This document shows positions 7,801 to 15,164 of a DNA stretch of 64,000 nucleotides, piece after piece; the first letter of the stretch is position 1, and each line of letters starts with the position of its first letter. Made by a program: the position numbers and the translations under genes. The notes beneath the pieces were generated by a model. That model worked only from the letters and a program-made list of their open reading frames with translations. It was not told the DNA's origin and ran no database searches. Source of the stretch: Streptomyces niveus (GTDB lineage: Bacteria; Actinomycetota; Actinomycetes; Streptomycetales; Streptomycetaceae); assembly GCF_002009175.1 (NCBI RefSeq), contig NZ_CP018047.1:6324001-6388000 (forward strand), in the 5' to 3' direction.

Positions 7801-9252
7801 TCAGCGCAGCGCCGCCTCCATCATCCGTTTGGCGATCGGGGCCGCCAGACCGTTGCCGCTGACCTCCGAGCGTGCCGCGCCCGAGTCCTCGACCAGCACC
7901 GCCACCGCTACCTCCTTGCCGGTGGACGAGTCCTTCGCGTACGAGGTGAACCAGGCGTACGGCGTAAGGCTGTTGTTCACACCATGCTGGGCCGTCCCCG
8001 TCTTGCCGCCGACCTCGGCGCCGTCGATGCGGGCGTTCGAGCCCGTGCCCTCGTCGACCACCGTCACCATCGCGCTCCGCAACTGCTCGGCCGTGGACGA
8101 CGAGACGATCCGGCGCGAGGGCTCGTCCTCGTAAGAGGTGAGCGTGTCGCCCTTCGCGTCCACGACCTCGGACACCATGTGCGGCGATTCGAGGATGCCG
8201 TCGTTGGCGAGCGCCGAGGAGACCATCGCCATCTGGAGCGGCGTGGCGGTGACCTCGAACTGGCCGATGCCGGTCAGCGCCGTCTGCGCGTCGTCCATCC
8301 CGGAGGGATAGACACTCTCGGCGGCCCGTACCGGCACGTCCTGCTCGGTGTCGTTGAACCCGAGCTTCGCCGCCGTCGCGCGCACCTTGTCCTCGCCGAG
8401 ATCGGCGGCCATCTTGGCGAAGACGTTGTTGCACGAGTACTGGAGCGCGGTGCGGATCGTCGCGTTCTCGCAGGGCGCCGACGCGTTCTCGTTCTTCAGG
8501 ACCTTGCTCGTGCCGGGCAGTGTGAACGGGTCCGGGCTCTGCGTCCGGGTGTCCACCGAGCCGTACAGCCCGTCCTCCAGCGCCGCCGCTGCCACCACCA
8601 GCTTGAAGGTGGAACCGGGCGGCAGGGGCTGCCGCAGCGCCCTGTTGACCATCGGTTTGTCCGGGTCGGAGGTCAGCCGGTTCCAGGCGTCGCCGTCCGT
8701 CGTCCCGCTGATCGCCGAGGGGTCGTAGGAGGGGGTGCTGACCATCCCGAGGATCTTGCCGGTCGACGGGTCGATCGCGACGGCCGCGCCCTTCTTGCCG
8801 CCCAGCGCGTCGAAACCGGCCTTCTGCACGGCCGGGTCGATCGTCGTCAGGACGCTGCCGGGTGCGGCGTGCTCACCGGTCAGCGCGTCCAGCGGGTTCT
8901 TCAGCCGGGGGTCCGTGCCGTCGAGGACGTCCGCGTAGATGCCTTCGAGCTGCGTGGAGCGGTACGCCTGCGAGCTGTAGCCGGTGACCGCCGCGTACAG
9001 CTCACCGTCCGTATACGTCCGCTTGTACTTCAGGTCGTCGCTGACCGACGTCTTGGCGGAGCCCGTGACGGGGGACCCGGCCACGACGATGTCGCCCAGC
9101 GGGTGGGCGTACCGGTCGATGAGCGTGCGTCGGTTGCGTTCGTTGTCCGCGAGGGCCTTGCCCTGGTACGCCTGCACCCAGGTGACCCGCACCAGCAGGG
9201 CGAGCACCATGAGCAGACAGACGACCGCGGTGCGCCTGATTGTCTTGTTCAT
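7801..9252 (-). CDS. Class B penicillin-binding protein (PbpA-like)
   Basis: D,D-transpeptidase of peptidoglycan, membrane anchored, 483 aa. One N-terminal transmembrane segment (residues 8-27) is followed by a small dimerisation domain and the transpeptidase domain, with STFK at 214-217, SCN at 273-275 and KTGT at 417-420. The intact triad indicates an active enzyme. The start MNKTIRR is chosen because related Streptomyces PbpA proteins begin there; the frame is also open back to a GTG at 9327 that overlaps the response regulator stop (GTGA), which would add 25 residues. It is the last gene of an operon with a histidine kinase and response regulator, so its level is probably tied to that signal system. 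Confidence 0.9.
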   Translation of the reverse strand: MNKTIRRTAVVCLLMVLALLVRVTWVQAYQGKALADNERNRRTLIDRYAHPLGDIVVAGSPVTGSAKTSVSDDLKYKRTYTDGELYAAVTGYSSQAYRSTQLEGIYADVLDGTDPRLKNPLDALTGEHAAPGSVLTTIDPAVQKAGFDALGGKKGAAVAIDPSTGKILGMVSTPSYDPSAISGTTDGDAWNRLTSDPDKPMVNRALRQPLPPGSTFKLVVAAAALEDGLYGSVDTRTQSPDPFTLPGTSKVLKNENASAPCENATIRTALQYSCNNVFAKMAADLGEDKVRATAAKLGFNDTEQDVPVRAAESVYPSGMDDAQTALTGIGQFEVTATPLQMAMVSSALANDGILESPHMVSEVVDAKGDTLTSYEDEPSRRIVSSSTAEQLRSAMVTVVDEGTGSNARIDGAEVGGKTGTAQHGVNNSLTPYAWFTSYAKDSSTGKEVAVAVLVEDSGAARSEVSGNGLAAPIAKRMMEAALR

Positions 9253-9323
9253 CCCACAGAGGGGACGAACGGGACCGGACGGCGGGTTCCACCGCGCGCC
9301 TCTTCTCAGGAAGTCTTCATACG

Positions 9324-10016
9324 TCACCCCGGCCTGATGAATCCCGATTCGTACGCCGCGATCACCGCCTGTGTACGGTCCCTGGCGCCGGTCTTCGCGA
9401 GCACCGCCGCCACGTGCGACTTCACCGTCGACGGGCCGACCCCGAGCCGTCCCGCGATCTCCGCGTTCGTCAGGCCGGTCGCCATCAGCCGCAGCACGTC
9501 CGCCTCACGGTCGGTGAGCCGGCCCGCCCAGCGCGGCGCCGCGGGATGCCTGCGGGCGTACTCGGCCGCGAGGCCCCGGAGCGCGGCCGGATAGAGCAGC
9601 GAATCGCTCCGCGCCACGAGGCGCACCGCGCGGACGAGATCCTCCGCCGCGGCCCGCTTCAGCAGGAAGCCGGAGGCGCCGACGCGCAGCGCCTCGTACA
9701 CATAACTGTCGTTCTCGAAGGTCGTGACCACGACGACGCGCGGTACCGGCCCCGGCTGTGGCGTAGGCTCCTGCCCCGGCGGCGAGGGGGCCGGTGGTCC
9801 GAGGATCTGCTCGGTCGCCCGGATGCCGTCGATCTCCGGCATCCGGACGTCCATCAGTACGACGTCGGGGCGTACCGCGCGCACCACGGACACCGCTTCC
9901 GCGCCGGTCGTCGCCTCGCCGACGACCGTCATGTCCGGCTCGGCCTCCAGGATGACGCGCAGGGCCGTGCGCACCATCCGCTCGTCGTCGGCGAGCACCA
10001 CCCTGATCTCGTTCAC
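9324..10016 (-). CDS. NarL/LuxR-family response regulator
   Basis: 230-aa two-component regulator. The receiver domain starts at VNEIRVVLADDE, with phosphoacceptor Asp56 in LMDVRMP and the conserved Lys in GFLLKR. The LuxR-type helix-turn-helix occupies roughly residues 165-225 (LTDREADVLRLM, TNAEIAGRLGVGPSTVKSHV). An unusual Pro-rich insertion of about 19 residues (PPAPSPPGQEPTPQPG...) lies between receiver helix 3 and strand 4. The GTG start overlaps the kinase stop by GTGA, so the pair is coupled. The target is likely the operon itself or cell-wall genes, given the downstream penicillin-binding protein. Confidence 0.93.
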   Translation of the reverse strand: MNEIRVVLADDERMVRTALRVILEAEPDMTVVGEATTGAEAVSVVRAVRPDVVLMDVRMPEIDGIRATEQILGPPAPSPPGQEPTPQPGPVPRVVVVTTFENDSYVYEALRVGASGFLLKRAAAEDLVRAVRLVARSDSLLYPAALRGLAAEYARRHPAAPRWAGRLTDREADVLRLMATGLTNAEIAGRLGVGPSTVKSHVAAVLAKTGARDRTQAVIAAYESGFIRPG

Positions 10017-11329
10017 GGCCGACCCCTCCGGACGCCCGCGCCCACGGTCGGAGGGAGGGCGACGGACAGCCGCCACAGCGGCCCGTCCGGACCCGCCGAG
10101 GCGTGCCCGCCGAGCAGCGTGGCCCGCTCCGCGACGCCGCGCAGTCCGCGCCCGCCGCCGGGGCGGACGACCGGTGCGGTGGTGGGCAGCGGATTCTCCA
10201 TCGTTATCCCCAACTTCTCGGTGCTCAGCGCGACATGGAGGGTGACAGGCGCGTCCCCGCCGTGCCGCAGGGCGTTGCTCAGCCCCTCCTGAACGATGCG
10301 GTACGCCTCGCGCGACACCGGCTCCGGCACCGTCGCGATGTCCCCCTCGACGGTCAGCGCGACCTGTACGCCGCTGTGCGCCAGCAGCGTGTCCAGCGCG
10401 TCGAGGGTCGGCCCGCAAAGCGGTTCGTCCCGGTGCTCGTTCTCGTGTTCGTCGTCCCGGCGCAACAGGCCCAGCACGGAGTCCAGTTCACCCACCGTGC
10501 GCCGGGTCGTCTCCTCGATCGCGGTCAGCGCCTCCCGTACGAACTCCTTGTCCCTGGGGTCGTCGCTGTCCAGGATCCGTCGCGCCGCGCCCGCCTGGAG
10601 GGTCACCGCGCTCAGCGCGTGGCCGACCGAGTCGTGCAGTTCGCGGGCCAGCCTGTTGCGTACGGCGAGATCCGCGGCCCGCCGCTCGGCCGCGGCCAGC
10701 CGGTCCGACGGCGTGGGGCCGAGCAGGACGGGCGCCAGCCTGGCCAGCAGCGCCCCCGCCACCGCCGCGCACGCGGCCAGCGCCACGAGCGACACGATCC
10801 CGGCGAGCGGCGCGAGGGTCAGGGCCAGGTCGTGCCGGAAGACACGGGGCATCCCGAGCCGGTTCTCCCGCAGCGCCGGCGACAGCGGCAGCACCAGCAG
10901 CGCCACCGCGAACGGCGGCAGCGCCAGCGACATACCGCTGATGATCCCGCCGAGCCCCACATGCAGCGTGAACCAGCCGACCGTACGCACCCTGGCCGCC
11001 CGCGAGCGCGCGGGACCGTCGGCCAGTGAATCCTCCGCGAGCCCGCACATGGCCCGCGCGGCGGCCACCGACAGCGGCCGTGCGAGCGGGAACAGCGCGC
11101 TCGCGGCGGCGATCGGCAGCGCGGCGGCGAACGCGCCGAACTGAAGCGCGAGGGAGCCCGAGAACATGGTGCCGGAGCCGACGAGCGGGCCCACGATCAC
11201 CGTGCCGAGCAGCCAGTACGGCATCAACAGGGCGCCGCCGAGGATCAGATGCGTCCAGCGCAGCCGCGCCCGTCCGCCGACGAGCGGGCGCAGGAGGAGA
11301 ACGGCCCGACGCCGGAGCGCGGCTGTCAT
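10013..11329 (-). CDS. NarL-type sensor histidine kinase
   Basis: 438-aa kinase with about five membrane segments in the first 230 residues and almost no extracellular loop, which suggests sensing within the membrane or through a partner. The HisKA_3 dimerisation box is ELHDSVGHALSAV, with the phosphorylated His in ELHD. The HATPase part contains EGLSNALRHG (N box) and GGGRGLRGVAERA (G box). The ATG start overlaps the stop of the upstream 8-TM gene (ATGA), and its own stop overlaps the response regulator start. The coupled 8-TM protein is the obvious candidate partner. Confidence 0.93.
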   Translation of the reverse strand: MTAALRRRAVLLLRPLVGGRARLRWTHLILGGALLMPYWLLGTVIVGPLVGSGTMFSGSLALQFGAFAAALPIAAASALFPLARPLSVAAARAMCGLAEDSLADGPARSRAARVRTVGWFTLHVGLGGIISGMSLALPPFAVALLVLPLSPALRENRLGMPRVFRHDLALTLAPLAGIVSLVALAACAAVAGALLARLAPVLLGPTPSDRLAAAERRAADLAVRNRLARELHDSVGHALSAVTLQAGAARRILDSDDPRDKEFVREALTAIEETTRRTVGELDSVLGLLRRDDEHENEHRDEPLCGPTLDALDTLLAHSGVQVALTVEGDIATVPEPVSREAYRIVQEGLSNALRHGGDAPVTLHVALSTEKLGITMENPLPTTAPVVRPGGGRGLRGVAERATLLGGHASAGPDGPLWRLSVALPPTVGAGVRRGRP

Positions 11330-12315
11330 GCGGCGCGGCGCCGCAGCACGGAGACGACACCGCTCAGCAGCAGGAACCCGGCGACCATCGAGACAGCGTA
11401 GGTCAGCACCATCGGACCGGCGGCCCGCTGATCCGGATCCGTGGGCATCAGCGTGGTGAGGAAGAGGAAGCCGCCCCAGCAGCCGAGCGTCCCCGAGCCC
11501 ACCCACGCGCCCGCGAGCGGGATCCTCGTCGACAGCCGGGCGGCCGTACGGAGGGGGAGTACGAGCAGCGAAGTGCCGACCACCCCGACCACGGCGAAGA
11601 GGGTGTGGACGCCCTCCACGAGGTGGAAGTCGGTCGACCGCTCCGCGATCCGGTCCGCGCTGAGCCCGGTCGTCGACCCCGTCGCCCAGAGCAGATGCAT
11701 GACGGCGGGCAGCAGCGCCAGCACCGCACCGGCCGCCACGGTCGCCCGCGAGGCCGTGCTCGTCCCCGCGTCCCCGAGGGAGCCCCGCCAGAGGTGGCCC
11801 CAGCGGCGCCGCGCGTGGAGCACGAACAGTGTGCCCAGGGTGAGGCCCTGAAGGATGAAGCCGGAGTAGACGACGGCGAAGACCCAAGTGGCGAGGAACG
11901 GCTCGGAGTTCGAGGGTGCCGGACGCGAGCCGTCGACCAGGGAGCCCGCCAGCTGGAGCGGATAGCCGGTCATGATCGGCGCGAGCAACCCCGTCGCGGC
12001 CCACATGGGCAGAACGATCAGCCAGGCCGGTACGCGCCGCCCCCAGCTCTGGGTCAGCAGCAGCGCGAGCACCACCACGGCCCCGTCCAGCAGGACGGAC
12101 ACGCTGTTGACGACGGCCATCACGGTCCGGTGCTCCAGCAGCGTGCTGCCGTCCGGGACGCCGATCCGGCCGCCGGCGATCCACACGACCTTGAGCGTGA
12201 TGTACGGGAGGCACGAGGCGATCGCTACGGCGCGCAGCGCCCGTACACCACGGCCGGGCGGTGGCGCCGGAGCCGGAGCTCGTACCTGCGTGGAAGCGGC
12301 GGGTGTCTGCGTCAT
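11326..12315 (-). CDS. 8-TM membrane protein coupled to histidine kinase
   Basis: About 329 aa with eight hydrophobic segments spread over the whole length and a Pro/Ala-rich cytoplasmic N-terminus. I do not recognise the family. The ATG is preferred over a GTG three codons upstream because GGGAG lies 10 bases before it. The stop overlaps the kinase start (ATGA), so it is made in fixed proportion to the kinase. A sensor accessory or transporter-sensor role is inferred from this position only. Confidence 0.8.
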   Translation of the reverse strand: MTQTPAASTQVRAPAPAPPPGRGVRALRAVAIASCLPYITLKVVWIAGGRIGVPDGSTLLEHRTVMAVVNSVSVLLDGAVVVLALLLTQSWGRRVPAWLIVLPMWAATGLLAPIMTGYPLQLAGSLVDGSRPAPSNSEPFLATWVFAVVYSGFILQGLTLGTLFVLHARRRWGHLWRGSLGDAGTSTASRATVAAGAVLALLPAVMHLLWATGSTTGLSADRIAERSTDFHLVEGVHTLFAVVGVVGTSLLVLPLRTAARLSTRIPLAGAWVGSGTLGCWGGFLFLTTLMPTDPDQRAAGPMVLTYAVSMVAGFLLLSGVVSVLRRRAA

Positions 12316-12427
12316 ACCGCCCACGCTCCCGGCCCGCGGCCCCCCGTACGTCCTGCGCCAAGACGATCCCTCTCCGCCGCGCGGGGGAGAACCCGGCGGA
12401 GACCCGGCGCAGGGCCCGGCCCCGACG

Positions 12428-13198
12428 TCAGAGTCTGCGCGTGGCCAGCGTCAGCCGGTCCCGGGCGTCGAACAGCGCGTCCTTGATCATCTGTTCGTGC
12501 GCCGGGGTGAGCCGCGCCACCGGCACCGAGCAGCTGATCGCGTCGCGCGCCGGGGTCCGGTACGGGATCGCGATGCCGAAGCAGCGCAGCCCGAGGGTGT
12601 TCTCCTCACGGTCCACGGCGTACCCCTGCTCGCGGATCGTGTTCAGTTCCTCGATGAGCTGCTCCCGGTCGGTGATCGTGTGCTCGGTCAGCGGGGCCAT
12701 CGTCTCGGGGAGCATCTTGCGCACCTGCTCGTCGCTGTGCGTCGCGAGCAGCGCCTTGCCGAGCGAGGTGGAGTGCGCGGGCAGCCGGCGGCCGACACGT
12801 GTGAAGGGGCGCAGATAGTGCTGGGACTGGCGGGTGGCGAGATAGACGACGTTCGTGCCGTCGAGCCGCGCCAGGTGGATCGTCTCCGTCGTGTCGTCGG
12901 AGAGCCGGTCCAGCGTGGGCCTGGCGGCGGCCACCACCTCGTCACCGTCGATGTACGACGTGCCGACCAGCAGCGCCCGTACGCCGATGCCGTACCGCGT
13001 GCCCGTCGCGTCGGTCTCCACCCAGCCCAGCTCGACCAGGGTCCGCAGCAGCATGTAGAGACTGGACTTGGGATAGCCGACGGCTTCCTGCACCGCGGCG
13101 AGCGAGTGCATGCCCGGGCGCCCGGCGAAGTACTCCAGCAATTCCACCGTCCGCACAGCGGACTTGACCTGTGCTCCACCCGTTTCCGCAGCCGACAT
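12428..13198 (-). CDS. IclR-family transcriptional regulator
   Basis: 256-aa regulator. The winged helix-turn-helix covers residues 10-75 (SAVRTVELLEYFAG, VGYPKSSLYMLLRTLVELGW). The C-terminal effector-binding domain carries the family blocks GRRLPAHSTSLGKALLA and GYAVDREENTLGLRCFGIAI. It is divergent from alpha-ketoglutarate semialdehyde dehydrogenase and shares a 160-base control region containing an 18-bp near-palindrome. That arrangement, and the fact that many IclR proteins (KdgR) sense sugar-acid intermediates, suggest that it controls uronate/aldarate oxidation. The effector is unknown. Confidence 0.9.
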   Translation of the reverse strand: MSAAETGGAQVKSAVRTVELLEYFAGRPGMHSLAAVQEAVGYPKSSLYMLLRTLVELGWVETDATGTRYGIGVRALLVGTSYIDGDEVVAAARPTLDRLSDDTTETIHLARLDGTNVVYLATRQSQHYLRPFTRVGRRLPAHSTSLGKALLATHSDEQVRKMLPETMAPLTEHTITDREQLIEELNTIREQGYAVDREENTLGLRCFGIAIPYRTPARDAISCSVPVARLTPAHEQMIKDALFDARDRLTLATRRL

Positions 13199-13213
13199 TG
13201 TCCCTCGCCCCTA

Positions 13214-13243
13214 TCTTGACCACTCTTGACCACTCTTGACCAC
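13214..13243. repeat. Three tandem 10-bp TCTTGACCAC repeats
   Basis: Three perfect copies of TCTTGACCAC, each one helical turn apart, in the iclR/dehydrogenase promoter region 16-45 bases before the iclR ATG. Each copy contains TTGAC, the core of a sigma-70 -35 element on the plus strand. It could be a stacked operator or a slippage-prone -35 region. Confidence 0.85.
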
Positions 13244-13291
13244 ACAGAACGCACGGAAATAGAGTCCCCTTGGATTCATCATCAGGAACTT

Positions 13292-13309
13292 TGTTCAGAA
13301 TACCGAACA
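13292..13309. promoter_or_regulatory. Candidate IclR operator (18-bp near-palindrome)
   Basis: TGTTCAGAATACCGAACA has symmetric arms TGTTC...GAACA and inner symmetry at 14 of 18 positions. It lies 50-67 bases before the dehydrogenase start, between it and the divergent regulator. Related bases occur before kdgD at 4223. The binding factor is inferred from position. Confidence 0.5.
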
Positions 13310-13358
13310 GCGCCTCGGTGATGACAGCGGACGGCACAGGAATTGGAAGGAAGCCGCG

Positions 13359-14900
13359 GTGGCAGCAGCACCAGTCTGGAGTGTCGACCCCCGAACCGGG
13401 AAGCCGCGTGAGCAGGTCGCGGTCGAGGCCACGGCCGAGGAGGTCGACCGCGAAGTTCGTCGCGCGTACGCCACCCGGCCCGCGCTCGCCGACCGTACCG
13501 CGCGTGCGGCGCTTCTGCGTACGGCGGCGGACATCCTCGATGAGTCGGGCGCGTACGTGATCGAGGCGGCGGACGCCGAGACCGCCCTCGGGCCGGTCCG
13601 GCTCACCGGCGAACTCGCCCGTACGACCGCCCAGTTGAGGGCCTTCGCCGATGTCGTGGACGAGGGCTCCTTCCTCGACGTACGCATCGACCACGCCGAC
13701 GCCGGCCGGACGCCGCCCTGGCCCGACCTGCGGCGCTTCAAGGTGCCGCTCGGCGTCGTCGCGGTCTACTCGGCGAGCAACTTCCCCTTCGCCTTCTCCG
13801 TCCCCGGCGGCGACACCGCGAGCGCGCTCGCCGCAGGCTGCCCCGTCGTGGTCAAGGTGCACCCCGACCACCCCGCCACCTCCGAGATCTGCGCCTCCGC
13901 GCTGCGCAGGGCGGCGGAGCGGGTCGGGCTGCCCGAGGACGTCGTGGTCCTGGTGCACGGCTTCGAGGCCGGCGTGGAACTGGTGAAGCACCCGCTGATC
14001 GCCGGCGCCGGGTTCACCGGCTCCGTACGGGGCGGACGCGCCCTCTTCGACGCGGCGGCGGCCCGGCCCACGCCGATCCCCTTCCACGGCGAACTGGGCT
14101 CGCTCAACCCCGTCGTGATCACCGAGGCAGCGGCGGCGGAGCGCCCCGAGGGACTCGGCGCCGGACTGGCCGGCTCCATGACCCTCGGCGAGGGCCAGTT
14201 CTGCACCAAGCCCGGCTTCGTACTCGTCCCGGCCGGCGACGCGGGCGACAGCCTGCTCAAGGCGCTGACGACGGCCGTCAGCGAGACCGAGCCCGGCGTC
14301 ATGCTCGACCACCGGATGCGCGACGCGTTCGTGACGGGCGTACGGGAACGGGCCGAACTGCCCGACGTGGAGGCCCCGATCACCCCCGGCCCCGGCGGCG
14401 ACCACACCGTCAGCGCGGGCTATCTGACCGTCCCCGCGCGGCGGCTCGCCGCCGAGGGACCGCACGACCTCCTTCTGGAGGAGTGCTTCGGCCCCGTGAC
14501 GGTCGTCGCCCGTTACGACTCCGACGCGGAGATCGGCGCCGTCCTGTCCCGTCTCCCCGGCAACCTCACCGCGACCCTGCACCTCGCCGACGGCGAGGCC
14601 GAGGACGCCGGCTCCGGCGCCGCGCGGCTGCTCGCCGACCTGACGCCGCTCGCCGGCCGTGTCCTCGTCAACGGCTGGCCCACCGGCGTCGCCGTCGCCC
14701 CCGCGCAGCAGCACGGCGGCCCGTACCCGGCGTCCACCTCCACATCGACATCCGTCGGCGCCACCGCGATCGAGCGCTGGCTGCGCCCCGTCACCTACCA
14801 GTCCACGCCCGCCGCGCTGCTCCCGCCGGAGCTGCGCGACGACAACCCGGCGGGTCTGCCGCGCCGGGTCGACGGCCGCGCGGAGCAGCCCGCCTCCTGA
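13359..14900 (+). CDS. Alpha-ketoglutarate semialdehyde dehydrogenase
   Basis: 513-aa NADP-type aldehyde dehydrogenase of the 2,5-dioxovalerate dehydrogenase group. It oxidises alpha-ketoglutarate semialdehyde to 2-oxoglutarate, the last step of oxidative uronate/aldarate breakdown. Diagnostic blocks are VYSASNFPFAFSVPGGDTASALA, with the cofactor loop VVKVHPDHPATSE, the general-base Glu region FHGELGSLNPVV and the catalytic Cys in EGQFCTKPGF. The GTG start follows GGAAGGA. It is monocistronic, with a strong terminator downstream. Glucarate dehydratase, needed between uronate dehydrogenase and KdgD, is not in the window. Confidence 0.92.
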   Translation: MAAAPVWSVDPRTGKPREQVAVEATAEEVDREVRRAYATRPALADRTARAALLRTAADILDESGAYVIEAADAETALGPVRLTGELARTTAQLRAFADVVDEGSFLDVRIDHADAGRTPPWPDLRRFKVPLGVVAVYSASNFPFAFSVPGGDTASALAAGCPVVVKVHPDHPATSEICASALRRAAERVGLPEDVVVLVHGFEAGVELVKHPLIAGAGFTGSVRGGRALFDAAAARPTPIPFHGELGSLNPVVITEAAAAERPEGLGAGLAGSMTLGEGQFCTKPGFVLVPAGDAGDSLLKALTTAVSETEPGVMLDHRMRDAFVTGVRERAELPDVEAPITPGPGGDHTVSAGYLTVPARRLAAEGPHDLLLEECFGPVTVVARYDSDAEIGAVLSRLPGNLTATLHLADGEAEDAGSGAARLLADLTPLAGRVLVNGWPTGVAVAPAQQHGGPYPASTSTSTSVGATAIERWLRPVTYQSTPAALLPPELRDDNPAGLPRRVDGRAEQPAS

Positions 14901-14929
14901 ACAACACCGCCTTACGCAGCACCGAAACC

Positions 14930-14976
14930 AAACCCCGCCCCGCCCGGTAAATCATTTGCCGGACGGGGCGGGGTTT
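14930..14976 (+). terminator. Strong intrinsic terminator
   Basis: Inverted repeat with 18-base arms (AAACCCCGCCCCG... pairing with ...CGGGGCGGGGTTT), a single mismatch and an 11-base AT-rich loop. The distal arm ends in TTT. It lies 29 bases after the dehydrogenase stop. Confidence 0.85.
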
Positions 14977-15050
14977 GCTGTACTCCCCGACGTCGACCGC
15001 GCCACCCGGCCGGTCGGCCGGTCAGTCCAGCGAACACCTCAGGAGCCGAC

Positions 15051-15164
15051 ATGCGCCGAGCGTCAGAGTCCATCCAGAAGAAGGGAATCTCCTCCTACTC
15101 AAGGGACCTGACGTTTAGTGACCACGCTCAACCTGGGCATTCTGGCCCACGTCGACGCCGGTAA
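15051..15164 (+). CDS. Candidate leader peptide of the ribosomal protection gene
   Basis: A 37-codon frame starts at ATG with AGGAG five bases upstream, a better Shine-Dalgarno than that of the gene it precedes. It begins MRRASESIQKKG and ends 46 bases inside the downstream GTPase coding region, in another frame. Ribosomes translating it would cross the GTPase start, so stalling on an antibiotic could alter initiation. Tet(M)-type genes are known to be attenuated through upstream leaders. CTCCT within the ORF could pair with the AGGAG. No comparative data are available here. Confidence 0.45.
   Translation: MRRASESIQKKGISSYSRDLTFSDHAQPGHSGPRRRR

Noticed and set aside
9253..9327. Longer PBP start at a GTG overlapping the response regulator stop
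   Set aside because: The GTGA overlap is attractive, but relatives begin at MNKTIRR with the transmembrane segment directly after; kept only as an alternative.
11026..12486. A 486-codon plus-strand frame across the kinase and 8-TM genes
   Set aside because: Composition is Arg/Pro/Gly noise typical of an antisense frame, and the minus strand carries the coupled operon.
12942..14714. A 590-codon minus-strand frame over the semialdehyde dehydrogenase
   Set aside because: The plus strand has a complete catalytic aldehyde dehydrogenase with its own terminator; the reverse frame has no family signature.
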